From positions 1 through 52,567 of the forward strand of contig JAJZZC010000011.1 of the NCBI GenBank assembly GCA_021797775.1: a stretch of 52,567 bases of DNA. The letters run 5' to 3'. The stretch is from Bacillota bacterium (GTDB taxonomy: Bacteria > Bacillota > Sulfobacillia > RBS10-35 > JAJYVN01). Below the pieces are notes generated by a model. It was not told where the DNA came from, made no database searches, and was given only the letters and a program-made list of their open reading frames with translations. The translations under genes and the position numbers were made by a program. Positions 17,111-24,842 of the stretch are shown piece after piece. Position 1 is the first letter of the stretch, and the number at the start of each line of letters is the position of its first letter.

Positions 17111-17152
17111 GGGGCAGATGCTCGACCCATCAGGAGGTCAGGCATCTGCCCC
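17111..17152 (-). terminator. Rho-independent terminator on the minus strand
   Basis: GGGGCAGATGC (17111-17121) pairs perfectly with 17142-17152, and an inner GACC/GGTC stem stacks inside. On the minus strand the stem is followed by CCTTTTTCAC. This is the only hairpin found with a T run. It could stop minus-strand transcripts entering rluD from the right. Confidence 0.6.
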
Positions 17153-17758
17153 GTTAGCCCCTATCGGCTACACGGTCACGATCTGGTGACCGGATGAACT
17201 GCCGCCGCTGCGGCAGCCGTGAGGAACCAGCGGCTATGCGCCTTGCGTCTCGCCCCCGGCGGACCGGCCCGGAGGCGATCGGTGATCCGGCGGCGTTTCC
17301 GTGGAACCGCTCACGTTGCCCGTACACATCGCCTCCTGCGTCGTGCCTTCCGCCGGGCTCCACGTCCGCCCTGAGATTCGCCTCGGGCGGATGCCCGCCG
17401 CCCGGCCCGTCTCCTCGCTCGCTCGACCGCAAGTGCAGCATAACCCCGTGAGCGTGAGGGTGTGCAGGGTCGTTGGGGCCTTTCGCCTGGGCCGGATGCT
17501 CCCGGCCGCTCAGGACCACCGAGCCCCTGCCGGGGGCCGCTCGGCGGAGGGAAGCCGTCCGTGCTGCCCGCGCACAGGCGTCCGCGGCGCCGCGGGCGCC
17601 CGCACCCCGCTCCGCGACCCGGCTCGCGGGAACGGGGTTGGGCTGGTCCATGTCGAACCCGCTCTGCGAGGGGCGCCGGGGGCGGCCCGTGCGGTCGGTC
17701 GCCCCGGCTGACGGGCGGCGCCTGGGCGGCGTCAGGCCAAGGGATCGGGGGCGGGAGC

Positions 17759-18511
17759 ATGCCGGACGCGACGCTGACGGTGCTGGGACGGGCGGGGGCC
17801 TTTCCGCAGCCGGGAGAGGCCTGTCGTGGTTATTTGCTGCGGGCGGGCGGGGAACAGGTGCTGGTGGGCTGCGGCAGCGGCGTGGCCGGCCGGCTAGCTT
17901 GGGCCCTGCCGGAACCGGCGGGCCTGACGGCCGTGCTATTGCCGGACCTCCGCCCTGACCACTGCTCCGACCTCTGGGCGGTCGGCTCCCTGGCCGCGTG
18001 CGCGCGGGAGCACGGGCGCCGCCGCGGGCTGCTGCCGGTGTACGCCTTCGGGGAACCGGACGCGGCATGGCGGGCCCTGCACCGCCCGGGTGTGCTGGAC
18101 GTACGACGCTTCGGGGCCGCCGACGTCGTGGCGGTGGGCGGCTGGCGCTTCTCGTTTGTGCGCCAGTCCCACCCTTGGCCCGGCGTGGCCGTGGTCGCGG
18201 TGGCACCGGGCGGCGTACGCTGCGCGCTCGTGACGTTAGGCCGGCCCGGCCCCGAGCTGGCCGGCGCCGTGGCGGGGGTGCCATGGCTACTCGTCGAGGT
18301 GGGGGGGCCCGCCGACGGCCTGGACGAGGGACTGGAAGGCGGGATGGCCCCGGTGGAGGCTGGTCGGCTCGCCGCGGATGCCGGCGCGTCTTTACTGCTC
18401 CTCTCCCACATGCACCCTGAAGACGACGCGGCGGCGCTGCTGGCGGCGGCGCGTCGGGTGTTTTCACGCTCGGAGTGGGCGCTGGAGGCCCGCACCTACG
18501 AACTGGGCTGA
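17759..18511 (+). CDS. Metallo-beta-lactamase-fold protein, YhfI/RNase Z-like, altered metal site
   Basis: The 250-residue protein has the fold's opening (TLTVLGRAGAFPQPGEACRG, YLLRAGGEQVLVGCGSG) and resembles the YhfI group related to ribonuclease Z. ATG 17759 has a GGGGGCGGGAG ribosome site. The usual metal motif SHLHPDHCxDL reads PDLRPDHCSDL, so the first two histidines are Asp and Arg while the DH pair remains. A later His (RQSHPW) and the C-terminal LLLLSHMHPEDD are present. It may bind metal differently or be non-catalytic. It is convergent with the solute-binding protein gene. Substrate unknown. Confidence 0.75.
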   Translation: MPDATLTVLGRAGAFPQPGEACRGYLLRAGGEQVLVGCGSGVAGRLAWALPEPAGLTAVLLPDLRPDHCSDLWAVGSLAACAREHGRRRGLLPVYAFGEPDAAWRALHRPGVLDVRRFGAADVVAVGGWRFSFVRQSHPWPGVAVVAVAPGGVRCALVTLGRPGPELAGAVAGVPWLLVEVGGPADGLDEGLEGGMAPVEAGRLAADAGASLLLLSHMHPEDDAAALLAAARRVFSRSEWALEARTYELG

Positions 18512-18563
18512 CTCCCGTCCGTACGGCCGGGCGGCGCATGGGCGTGGCGCGTCCGAGCGGTTT

Positions 18564-18591
18564 GGCACCGGCCCCCGACCGGGGGGGTGCC
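18564..18591. terminator. Hairpin 1 between convergent genes
   Basis: GGCACC (18564-18569) pairs with GGTGCC (18586-18591), enclosing CCCCC/GGGGG with a 2-nt bulge and loop GACC. It lies between the ends of two convergent genes, so it could act on either strand. No T run on either side. Confidence 0.5.
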
Positions 18592-18621
18592 GCAGCCCCC
18601 CCGGCCCGGCGCCGGGCTGCG
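18591..18621. terminator. Hairpin 2 between convergent genes
   Basis: CGCAGCCC (18591-18598) pairs with GGGCTGCG (18614-18621) around a GC-rich loop, immediately after hairpin 1. The two adjacent stems form a double barrier between convergent transcripts. Confidence 0.45.
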
Positions 18622-18682
18622 GCGAGCGAGCGGACAGCGACGACCGCACGGGGGCTATGGTCGCTGCCCGCCGCCGCACCCG

Positions 18683-20014
18683 TCACGGCCCCCACGGGGC
18701 TAGCGCGAGGGCGGCGCGCGCGGCGGCCAGGGCCTCGGCGGGTGGCGTGCCCTGCAGGCACTGGCGCAATGCGCGCTGCAGGGGGACCATCGTCCAGAGG
18801 GCCGGGGGGATAACCAGGTCGGCCTCGGGATGCCGTACAAAGACGCTGAGGTCCACCGGAGGCATGGTGGCGCGCCAGAGCGCGGAGGCGGCTAGCGCAC
18901 GCAAGGAGGGGACGCCCGCCCCGGTCGGGGCGGCTGCGGCTTGGGCGGAGGCCGTGACCCCGAACAGGGCCAGGGCTGTGGCTTCGGGCCGGCGCACGGG
19001 CTGCCCCGTGACCACGGCGATCCCCTGGGCCTGCACGGGGACGGCGGCCCGCGCGGGAAAGCGCGGCAGGGACGCGACGTTCCAGGCGAAGAGGTCGCCG
19101 ATCGCGGTGGTCAGGTAGGCGAGGTCGCGCTGGTGCCCGAAGTACATGGCCGCCCCGGCGGTGGCGAACAGGTCGCGCGGGGACGGCACCGGCGTCTCCG
19201 GCTCGAACGCGTGCAGCGTCAGCAACGCCTCGACGCCGCGCACCCCGGCCGGGGAGGCCAGCCCGTCCAGGTCCGCCGGTCCCAGCCCCCCGCCGAACCC
19301 GGCGATGAAGGCCCCGAGGAGTTCGGCGTCAAAGCGGCCGACCGCGTTGGCCAGGGGATGCGGCACCGGGCGGGTCCGGGGGCCGGCCAGCAGCCGGCAG
19401 ACGTTCATGAAGCCCTGCAGCGTCCAATCACCGGGCAGGGCGGGCACGCCCGCGCGGGCGAAGGCGTCGACGTTGTAGTAGACGACCAGTGGGTCGCGGA
19501 AGAGCGGCGCGCTGAGCAGGCGCCCACCCGCGCTGCAGTACGTCAGGAGCGACGGATAGACCCCCGCGCCCACCCCCGTGGCGCGCAGGGTGGGCGTGAG
19601 GCTGTGCATCAGCACCCCGGCGTTCGGTAGGTCGCGCACTGCGGGCGGCACGAGGATCAGGTCGGCGGCCCCGTCGCGCCCGCTGAGCATGGCCGTAGCC
19701 ACCTGGACCAGCGTGGAGCGCGCGACGCTGATGCGCACGCGGGCCGCGGGCTCCTGGGCGCGGAATGCCCCAACTAACGCGGCCGCGGCCTGCGCGGCAA
19801 ACGGTGGCTCGGTCGGCCCGACACCGGACCCCACCAGCAGGGTGAGCGGGGGGGTCGGCAGGCGCGAGGCCCGTGCGGACTCCATTCCCTGCAAGAGCGT
19901 GGCGCCGACGCCCGCTACCAGCGCCGCTGCCCCGGCCAGCGCGGCGCGCCGCCCGACACGCCGCAACGGCGATCCCCCCCTCCGCCCCGCGAGCGCCCCG
20001 TCCCACGATAGCAT
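18683..20014 (-). CDS. Extracellular solute-binding protein (ABC transporter family 1 type)
   Basis: The product looks like a sugar-type ABC substrate-binding protein. ATG 20014 gives 443 residues, opening with two RR pairs and a hydrophobic stretch (RRVGRRAALAGAAALVAGVG), a Tat- or Sec-type signal. The mature part has family traits: AADLILVPPAVRDL, SAPLFRDPLVVYYNVDAFAR, DWTLQGFMNVCRLL and a late AAMYFGHQRDLAYL. No permease or ATPase gene is adjacent, so its partner is unknown. No clear Shine-Dalgarno is visible. A mobile mini-element carrying an outward-facing promoter lies about 140 bp upstream and might drive it. Confidence 0.75.
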   Translation of the reverse strand: MLSWDGALAGRRGGSPLRRVGRRAALAGAAALVAGVGATLLQGMESARASRLPTPPLTLLVGSGVGPTEPPFAAQAAAALVGAFRAQEPAARVRISVARSTLVQVATAMLSGRDGAADLILVPPAVRDLPNAGVLMHSLTPTLRATGVGAGVYPSLLTYCSAGGRLLSAPLFRDPLVVYYNVDAFARAGVPALPGDWTLQGFMNVCRLLAGPRTRPVPHPLANAVGRFDAELLGAFIAGFGGGLGPADLDGLASPAGVRGVEALLTLHAFEPETPVPSPRDLFATAGAAMYFGHQRDLAYLTTAIGDLFAWNVASLPRFPARAAVPVQAQGIAVVTGQPVRRPEATALALFGVTASAQAAAAPTGAGVPSLRALAASALWRATMPPVDLSVFVRHPEADLVIPPALWTMVPLQRALRQCLQGTPPAEALAAARAALALAPWGP

Positions 20015-20150
20015 GATGAACAGCTGTCTGGAACAGGGGCGATGCGGAAGTCCGCTGTCGCCAGGCCGCGGTTGCCTTGCCCCTTGTGCCCCCCCACTCC
20101 CTTCTGCTTCTGGCCAGCCCAGGCAACCGCCTTGGGCAGCCCCACGTATG

Positions 20151-20426
20151 CCGTTCCCCTTCTCATAGTCATTTGTTTCCAACCGCCGCAGCGGCCGGTT
20201 TCCGACTCGAAGGTTCCTGCTTCACAGCGACCGGTTTCACCAGGCCGTTCTCCTGGCCAGAGCCTTCCGCTCCACAGGCGTTTACCGTCTCCGGGGAACT
20301 CCCGGCGACAAAGATCCGCAAGGATCTGGCGTCTACGCTCTTACGTGCCGGACGCTTCTTCCCGACACAGCCGCCAAAGCATAGGTATTTCAAGCAGCGG
20401 TGGCCGGTTGGTTTTCGCCGACTATT
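20151..20426 (-). ncRNA. Candidate omega-RNA-like transcript, copy 1
   Basis: From the promoter at 20433-20461 a transcript would start near 20426 and run through the tnpB 3' tail to the right end. The sequence beyond (CATACGTGGGGCTGCCC on the minus strand) would be in guide position. TnpB-associated RNAs are known to overlap the tnpB 3' end and to finish with flanking-DNA guide. Existence of the RNA is inference. Confidence 0.35.
20169..20390 (-). pseudogene. tnpB 3' tail, copy 1
   Basis: Minus-strand reading gives RIFVAGSSPETVNACGAEGS, later VKQEPSSRKP, stop at 20169. The AGSSPETVNACG...VKQEPS pattern is typical of the extreme C-terminus of TnpB/IS1341-type proteins. The RuvC core and the rest of the protein are absent, so it cannot be a nuclease. 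Confidence 0.6.
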
Positions 20427-20432
20427 GGAGAT

Positions 20433-20461
20433 ACTATAGCACAAGAGCGGACAGAAGGCAA
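20433..20461 (-). promoter_or_regulatory. Sigma-70-type promoter in mini-element copy 1
   Basis: On the minus strand TTGCCT (20461-20456), a 17-bp spacer and TATAGT (20438-20433) form a good housekeeping promoter. The -35 box lies in the left-end palindrome. It points toward the right end and the solute-binding protein gene. Confidence 0.65.
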
Positions 20462-20488
20462 CCTTTACGGTAGCAGTTGGGAACCCCC

Positions 20489-21550
20489 CCCCCCACTCCC
20501 GATGGTGCGCCTTCGGGGGCCGGCTGCTTTGGGCCGTTCGGCCACCCTTTCCCTCTGCAATCTGCCCCGTGCCCGTTGTCTCCACGGATCCGATCCCGGC
20601 GCAGGGAAGCGTTAGCGATCGCTGCCCCAGGCGTTCACGTGCGCACCGATCGCGCAAGGCTCTGTACCGGGCCGCCGGACCGAGGCTCTGCCCGCGCCAT
20701 CGAGGCTGGCGTGGCGGCGACCGTCGACCCGGGCCCAGCACGCGTCGGCCGCGCGGGTCGTGACGTCCCGGCGGGCGCACCGGACAGGGCCGCGTCGTTC
20801 TGGGCGAGTCGCTTGCGCCACCGGCCGAATTCGGCGCGTACGGCCGCCAGTGGCCCCCGTGACCCCACGGGCGGCGCGGCCGCATCCAGGCGCCGAACCC
20901 GTGCGCAGCAAGCGGTGGCAGGCGCGAGCGGACCGGCGTACCGCTCCGAAGTCACCCCCGCTCGTGGCGCCGTCTGGGCGAAGGCCCCCCCGCTGGAATG
21001 ACGCCACCCTGGCGCACGGGAAGGTGGAGGCAGGTGCGTGCGGCGTGCGCGGCGTAGGCCCTCGGCGTGGGTCTTTCCGGGGCGGACCCGTCCGCTCTGC
21101 GTGCCGCGGTAGGGCAGCGCGTGCCCCCTTTGGTTCCCGGGCCCCGCGCTCTGCTCCGCCGGACAGGCTCGGCGGACGGACCGCACACGCTGCCGGGGGC
21201 CCGGCCGCCGCGGCCTCCGCCGGACGGCCATGGCGAGGACCTCTGCCGCCAACTGGGCGTGGTGGCCCCCCTCTGGTGCCGGGGCCTCGCTGCTCCGCTC
21301 CACCGGACGGCCATAGCGGCGGCGGCAGCGGACAGGCAGGCGCGGACCCAGCTGGTGCCGGCGACCAGGGATGCGCAGCGGAACGGTGCCGGTCTCCGCC
21401 GCGGGCGCCGGGGCGGACCCGTTGAACCAGATTTTCGCAAAGGGGCGGCCCGCCGCCTTCGCGCCCAAGGGCCGGCCCCATCGCGGGGTCCTTCTGCGCC
21501 AGCGGTGTCCGCCTGACACGACGAGATTCAGCTTGAACGAGGTGAAGTTG
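20489..21550. other. 1.06-kb gene-poor region upstream of gnd
   Basis: No credible gene on either strand; open frames here are Arg/Pro/Ala-rich and share no family features. It contains degenerate internal repeats around CCGGACGGCCATGGCG (near 21219 and 21299) and copy B of the dispersed repeat (21437-21516). Confidence 0.6.
21437..21516. repeat. Decayed dispersed repeat, copy B
   Basis: Partner of the copy at 16949-17048; the better block (21481-21516) differs from it at 4 of 36 positions. It ends about 35 bp before the gnd start. Confidence 0.55.
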
Positions 21551-22459
21551 GTGCAAGTCGGGATGATCGGCCTCGGCCGCATGGGGCGAAACATGGCAGA
21601 GCGCCTGGTGCGCGGCGGGCATGAGGTCGTGGGGTTCGATCGCAACCCCGAGGCGGTGGCCGCGGCCGCCCCGGCCGGGGTCGCCGGCGCGACCTCGCTG
21701 GCGGACCTGGTGGCGCGCTGTCAGGCGCGGCGCGTCTGCTGGGTGATGCTGCCCGCGGGCGACCCAACCGAGCAGGCCGTCGAGACGCTGGCGCACGTGC
21801 TGGAGCCCGGCGACACCGTCGTCGATGGCGGGAACTCCCGCTACACGGACAGCCGCCGCCGTGGACACCGCCTCGCCGACCGCGGTATCCACTTCCTGGA
21901 CTGCGGCACGAGCGGCGGCATCTGGGGACTCGCCGAGGGATACTGCCTGATGGTGGGCGGCGAGGCGGAGGCCTTCCGCCACGTGGAGCCGGTGCTGGCG
22001 ACGCTGGCCCCTGAGCACGGCTACCTGCACACCGGGCCCGTCGGCAGCGGGCATTACGTGAAGATGATCCACAACGGCATCGAGTACGGGATGCTGGAGG
22101 CCTACGCCGAGGGCTTCGAGTTGATGGACACCCACGAGTACCCACTCGACCTGCCGGCGATCGCCGAGCTGTGGCAGCACGGGAGCGTCGTGCGCTCCTG
22201 GCTGCTGGAGCTGGCCGCCGGTGCCCTGCGCGAGCACCCGGGTCTGGAGGGGATCCGCGGCTACGTCGAGGACTCCGGTGAGGGGCGTTGGACCGTGGAG
22301 GAGGCGATCCGCCTGGGCGTGCCGCTGCCGGCACTGGCCTTCTCGCTCTTTGAGCGCTTCCGCAGCCGCCAGGAGGACGCCTGGAGCGACCGCTTCATCG
22401 CCGCCCTGCGCCAGCAGTTCGGCGGCCACGCGGTGCGCCGCGCGCCCGAGGGGGGTTGA
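21551..22459 (+). CDS. gnd: 6-phosphogluconate dehydrogenase (decarboxylating), short type
   Basis: The enzyme oxidises 6-phosphogluconate to ribulose 5-phosphate and CO2. GTG 21551 is 8 nt after GAGG and gives MQVGMIGLGRMGRNMAERLV, with the Rossmann GLGRMG at residues 6-11. Further motifs are VVDGGNSRYTDS, DCGTSGGIWGLAEGYCLMVG and the catalytic KMIHNGIEYGMLEAYAEG. About 302 residues marks the short YqeC-like class, often NAD-preferring by family knowledge. It would supply pentose phosphate to the phosphoketolase encoded at 32413. Confidence 0.93.
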   Translation: MQVGMIGLGRMGRNMAERLVRGGHEVVGFDRNPEAVAAAAPAGVAGATSLADLVARCQARRVCWVMLPAGDPTEQAVETLAHVLEPGDTVVDGGNSRYTDSRRRGHRLADRGIHFLDCGTSGGIWGLAEGYCLMVGGEAEAFRHVEPVLATLAPEHGYLHTGPVGSGHYVKMIHNGIEYGMLEAYAEGFELMDTHEYPLDLPAIAELWQHGSVVRSWLLELAAGALREHPGLEGIRGYVEDSGEGRWTVEEAIRLGVPLPALAFSLFERFRSRQEDAWSDRFIAALRQQFGGHAVRRAPEGG

Positions 22460-22518
22460 AGCAGTTAGCGCGATGCTCAACGGGCAACTGGGCGTCCCTC
22501 AAGGCGGACTTGCAGATC

Positions 22519-22538
22519 GCTGCCTATGAGCAGGCAGC
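22519..22538. terminator. Short hairpin after gnd
   Basis: GCTGCC (22519-22524) pairs with GGCAGC (22533-22538), loop of 8 nt, about 60 bp after the gnd stop. No T run. Confidence 0.3.
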
Positions 22539-22601
22539 CCAGCAGTCGGTAGGTTGATCCGAAGCGCAGTGCGGCCGGGGAGAGTGAAGGGGGACTGGGC
22601 G

Positions 22602-23936
22602 ATGCCCGGAGATCCGCGCGCCGTTGACATGGAGGCCCTCAGAAGCGTCGTGGAACGTAGGCGAGTCCTCCTCGCCGGCGGCGCACTGTCTGCGGTAGCG
22701 GTAATGGCCGGCGGCGGCCAGCGCGCCCCTTCCACCAGTTCGGCCTCGGGACAGGAGGTCAACGTACGAATCCTGGGCGCCAAGGGCGACGGTGTGACCG
22801 ACGACAGCTCGGCCGTCCAGAGCGCGTTGAATAAGGGGGCAGCCTCCAGCACGCCGGTGGTCTTTCCGGCTGGCCGCTACCGCATCACAAGAACGCTCCA
22901 AGCGCGTGCTCCTCTACATGTGGCCGGGCAGGGTGGCGCCGCCGAGAGTGTTCTGGTGTTCGAGCAGACCTCAACGCCAGGCATGCATGTGCTGCAGAGT
23001 ACCGACCACCCGGCATATCCACCGCCCCTGATTCAGATTCATGGGCTCGGATTCAACTACAGCGGGACGGCGGCCGCGCTGCTCTTGGACGAGAGCAAGA
23101 TCGCAGCGGTGTTGCAGGACACGTTCGTGACAACCTGTCGCTTCGACCTGACCGGGGGCTCTGGAAGTGGGGTCGAAAGCCTCAATCAACGCGGCATCAT
23201 TCTCAGCCATAACCACTTCCTTGGTTCTGGCTCGGGAACGGGCATTGCTCTGGTGGACTCCAGCAACTCTAAACTGATCAGCAACCTGTTTTTCAAGCTC
23301 GAATACGGGGTACACGGAGAAAAGGGCACCGCCGCCACGATCCCGGGGCTTCCCGCTGGCCAGCATAAGATCTTCGATGCGGGATGCGTCTTCATCGGCA
23401 ACGACCTTGTGTTTGCCAAGAATGGCCTAAGGTTCGACAACTGGGAACTGGTACAAGCCGTGGGCAACATCATCGACGAGTGCGACTACGCCATCCACAT
23501 GGTGGATTGCTTCCACTCGATCATCGACAGCAACTACCTGGCCACGACCGGCGCTGGAGCCGCGCTGCTGATGGAGACTCAGTCTGGGCCCTTCGGCGAG
23601 AACGTCATCCGCGGCAACATCATCCGCAGCTACAGAGAGAGTTCGGCCGGAACGGCCAACGTGGAGATCTTGGGTGCCAGCGCGCAGGCGACCGTCGATT
23701 CTGTGATTATTGAAGGAAACGTTATCGGATTCTACGCGCAGTATGGGCTCCATCTCCGCGGTGCCACCAACGTACTTGTGAACAGCAATATCTTTTCGCA
23801 CAGCCCGGGTCCTGTTGAAGGGATTCCGGTCTATGACGAGACACCCGGCAGTGCCACCATTTCCGGCAACGTCGTGGATGGACCGGTGGTGGGCAAAGGT
23901 GATGTCATCTCGGGAAACCAGCTGAAACAAGGGTGA
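22602..23936 (+). CDS. Secreted right-handed beta-helix (pectate-lyase-3-like) protein
   Basis: ATG 22602 gives 444 residues; ATG 22629 is an alternative. The N-terminus RRRVLLAGGALSAVAVMAGG is a signal peptide, possibly Tat-type. Then comes the hallmark NVRILGAKGDGVTDDSSAVQ, a VVFPAGRYRITRTL strand and many parallel-beta-helix turns (SNSKLISNLFF, IIDSNYLATTG, VLVNSNIFSHS). Such proteins are polysaccharide lyases, hydrolases or tailspike-like adhesins. No catalytic set could be assigned, so the substrate is unknown. Base composition is clearly less GC-rich than its neighbours and codons are more varied, suggesting recent transfer. Confidence 0.8.
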   Translation: MPGDPRAVDMEALRSVVERRRVLLAGGALSAVAVMAGGGQRAPSTSSASGQEVNVRILGAKGDGVTDDSSAVQSALNKGAASSTPVVFPAGRYRITRTLQARAPLHVAGQGGAAESVLVFEQTSTPGMHVLQSTDHPAYPPPLIQIHGLGFNYSGTAAALLLDESKIAAVLQDTFVTTCRFDLTGGSGSGVESLNQRGIILSHNHFLGSGSGTGIALVDSSNSKLISNLFFKLEYGVHGEKGTAATIPGLPAGQHKIFDAGCVFIGNDLVFAKNGLRFDNWELVQAVGNIIDECDYAIHMVDCFHSIIDSNYLATTGAGAALLMETQSGPFGENVIRGNIIRSYRESSAGTANVEILGASAQATVDSVIIEGNVIGFYAQYGLHLRGATNVLVNSNIFSHSPGPVEGIPVYDETPGSATISGNVVDGPVVGKGDVISGNQLKQG

Positions 23937-24162
23937 CCACGCAGTCCCCCGAAGAAGGGGGGGGCCAAAGGCAACACTAAACCGACCCGGGCGTGACCCA
24001 GGCTGACCAATTGTACCCTGCACTATCTCCGTGTGTTGTGCAGTGTCGACAGCCATCCCGCCGCGGCGCTGGAGGGTGGTGGGTACAGGCCTCAACGGCT
24101 GCAGCCGGGGCCATCCGTACGGGGGTTGGCGATCCCCACAAACGGCTCCGAGCCCTATTGGC

Positions 24163-24184
24163 CGGGCGGGGCACGGCCCGCCCG
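24163..24184 (-). terminator. Hairpin after the sulfite-oxidase-like gene
   Basis: CGGGCGGG (24163-24170) pairs with CCCGCCCG (24177-24184), loop 6 nt, starting 8 nt beyond the stop of the minus-strand gene. No T run. Confidence 0.45.
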
Positions 24185-24191
24185 CGCCGCG

Positions 24192-24842
24192 TCACGCCCG
24201 GTATCCATGCCAGGGGTCGAGGTCGTGGTACTTGGTGTCCCGCTCCCAGAACCCGGGCCGGTCCTCGGCCATCCACTCCAGGCCGACCAGCCACTTGCAA
24301 CTCTTCCAGAAGTACATGTGCGGTACGAGCAGGCGGAGTGGGCCGCCGTGGGCCGTCGGCAGGGGTTGCCCGTTGCGGGCAAACACCAGGGCGACGCCGG
24401 TCCGGCGGCAGTCGGCCAGGGACAGGTTGGTGCTCCAGCCGCCAGCGGCGTGCGCCATGAGGAAACGGGCCTCGGGCCGGGGGACCGCCAGCGCCTCCGC
24501 CTGGGCAAAGGGGACGCCTACCCAGCGGTTATCCAGCAGCGACCAGCCGGAGACGCAATGGACGTCCGCCTCGATCTCGACGCTGGCCGTGCGCCGGAGG
24601 TCGTCCAGGGCCAGTTCGCGCTCGACCGCCACGGCGCCGAACAGCCGCAGCCGCCACGGCGAAGGCCCGTCGGGCACCTCGCCGTGGTGCAGCACCGGCC
24701 AGTGCGGGGCGACCACCTGGCCCGCCGGGACGCGCGGAAGGCCCGCGGGCGCTGTCACCCGGATGTGGGGGGTGGGCCGCTGCCCGGCATGCGGGGCGGA
24801 AGCGCCGCCGCCAAGCGGCGGCTCTGCGGGAGCGTCTGCCAT
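24192..24842 (-). CDS. Sulfite-oxidase-like molybdopterin oxidoreductase (YuiH-type)
   Basis: The 216-residue protein is a single molybdopterin-binding domain of the sulfite oxidase/YedY fold. The Mo-ligating Cys is at about residue 96 in EADVHCVSGWS. Other family stretches are WVGVPFAQAEAL, HGGPLRLLVPHMYFWKSCKW and the closing FWERDTKYHDLDPWHGYR. There is no signal peptide or heme domain, as in the short cytoplasmic YuiH-like proteins. Physiological substrate unknown. ATG 24842 shares one base with the bioY stop, so the two genes form an operon. Confidence 0.87.
   Translation of the reverse strand: MADAPAEPPLGGGASAPHAGQRPTPHIRVTAPAGLPRVPAGQVVAPHWPVLHHGEVPDGPSPWRLRLFGAVAVERELALDDLRRTASVEIEADVHCVSGWSLLDNRWVGVPFAQAEALAVPRPEARFLMAHAAGGWSTNLSLADCRRTGVALVFARNGQPLPTAHGGPLRLLVPHMYFWKSCKWLVGLEWMAEDRPGFWERDTKYHDLDPWHGYRA

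Larger units (their letters stand above)
16829..17758. other. 0.93-kb gene-poor region with hairpins
   Basis: No credible gene is seen. It holds a hairpin at 16839-16870, one copy of a decayed dispersed repeat (16949-17048), a minus-strand terminator-like hairpin (17111-17152) and a smaller 7-bp inverted repeat (CGGTCAC at 17173-17179, GTGACCG at 17186-17192). A frame at 17194 begins MNCRRCGSREE but has no further conserved features. Confidence 0.6.
20151..20488 (-). mobile_element. 338-bp mini-element, copy 1 (putative IS200/IS605-type derivative)
   Basis: This segment is repeated at 38024-38362 with only three substitutions and one indel, and identity stops abruptly at both ends. Read on the minus strand it has, in order: GGGGGTTCCC at the left end, an imperfect palindrome (20458-20474), a promoter, a truncated tnpB-like 3' coding tail ending at 20169, a second imperfect palindrome (20181-20200), and the right end CTATGAGAAGGGGAACGG. 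Flanks differ completely between copies, so the unit moved as a block. There is no terminal inverted repeat, as expected for IS200/IS605. Assignment rests on the TnpB-like tail and subterminal palindromes. Confidence 0.7.

Noticed and set aside
17194-17451. Zinc-ribbon gene starting MNCRRCGSREE
   Set aside because: Only one CxxC, the rest is low-information sequence, and there is no ribosome site of note.
17154-18761. Minus-strand open frame of 535 codons
   Set aside because: Arg/Pro/Ala-rich throughout and antisense to the metallo-beta-lactamase-fold gene.
20612-22480. Minus-strand open frame of 622 codons
   Set aside because: Mostly antisense to gnd, with composition typical of shadow frames.
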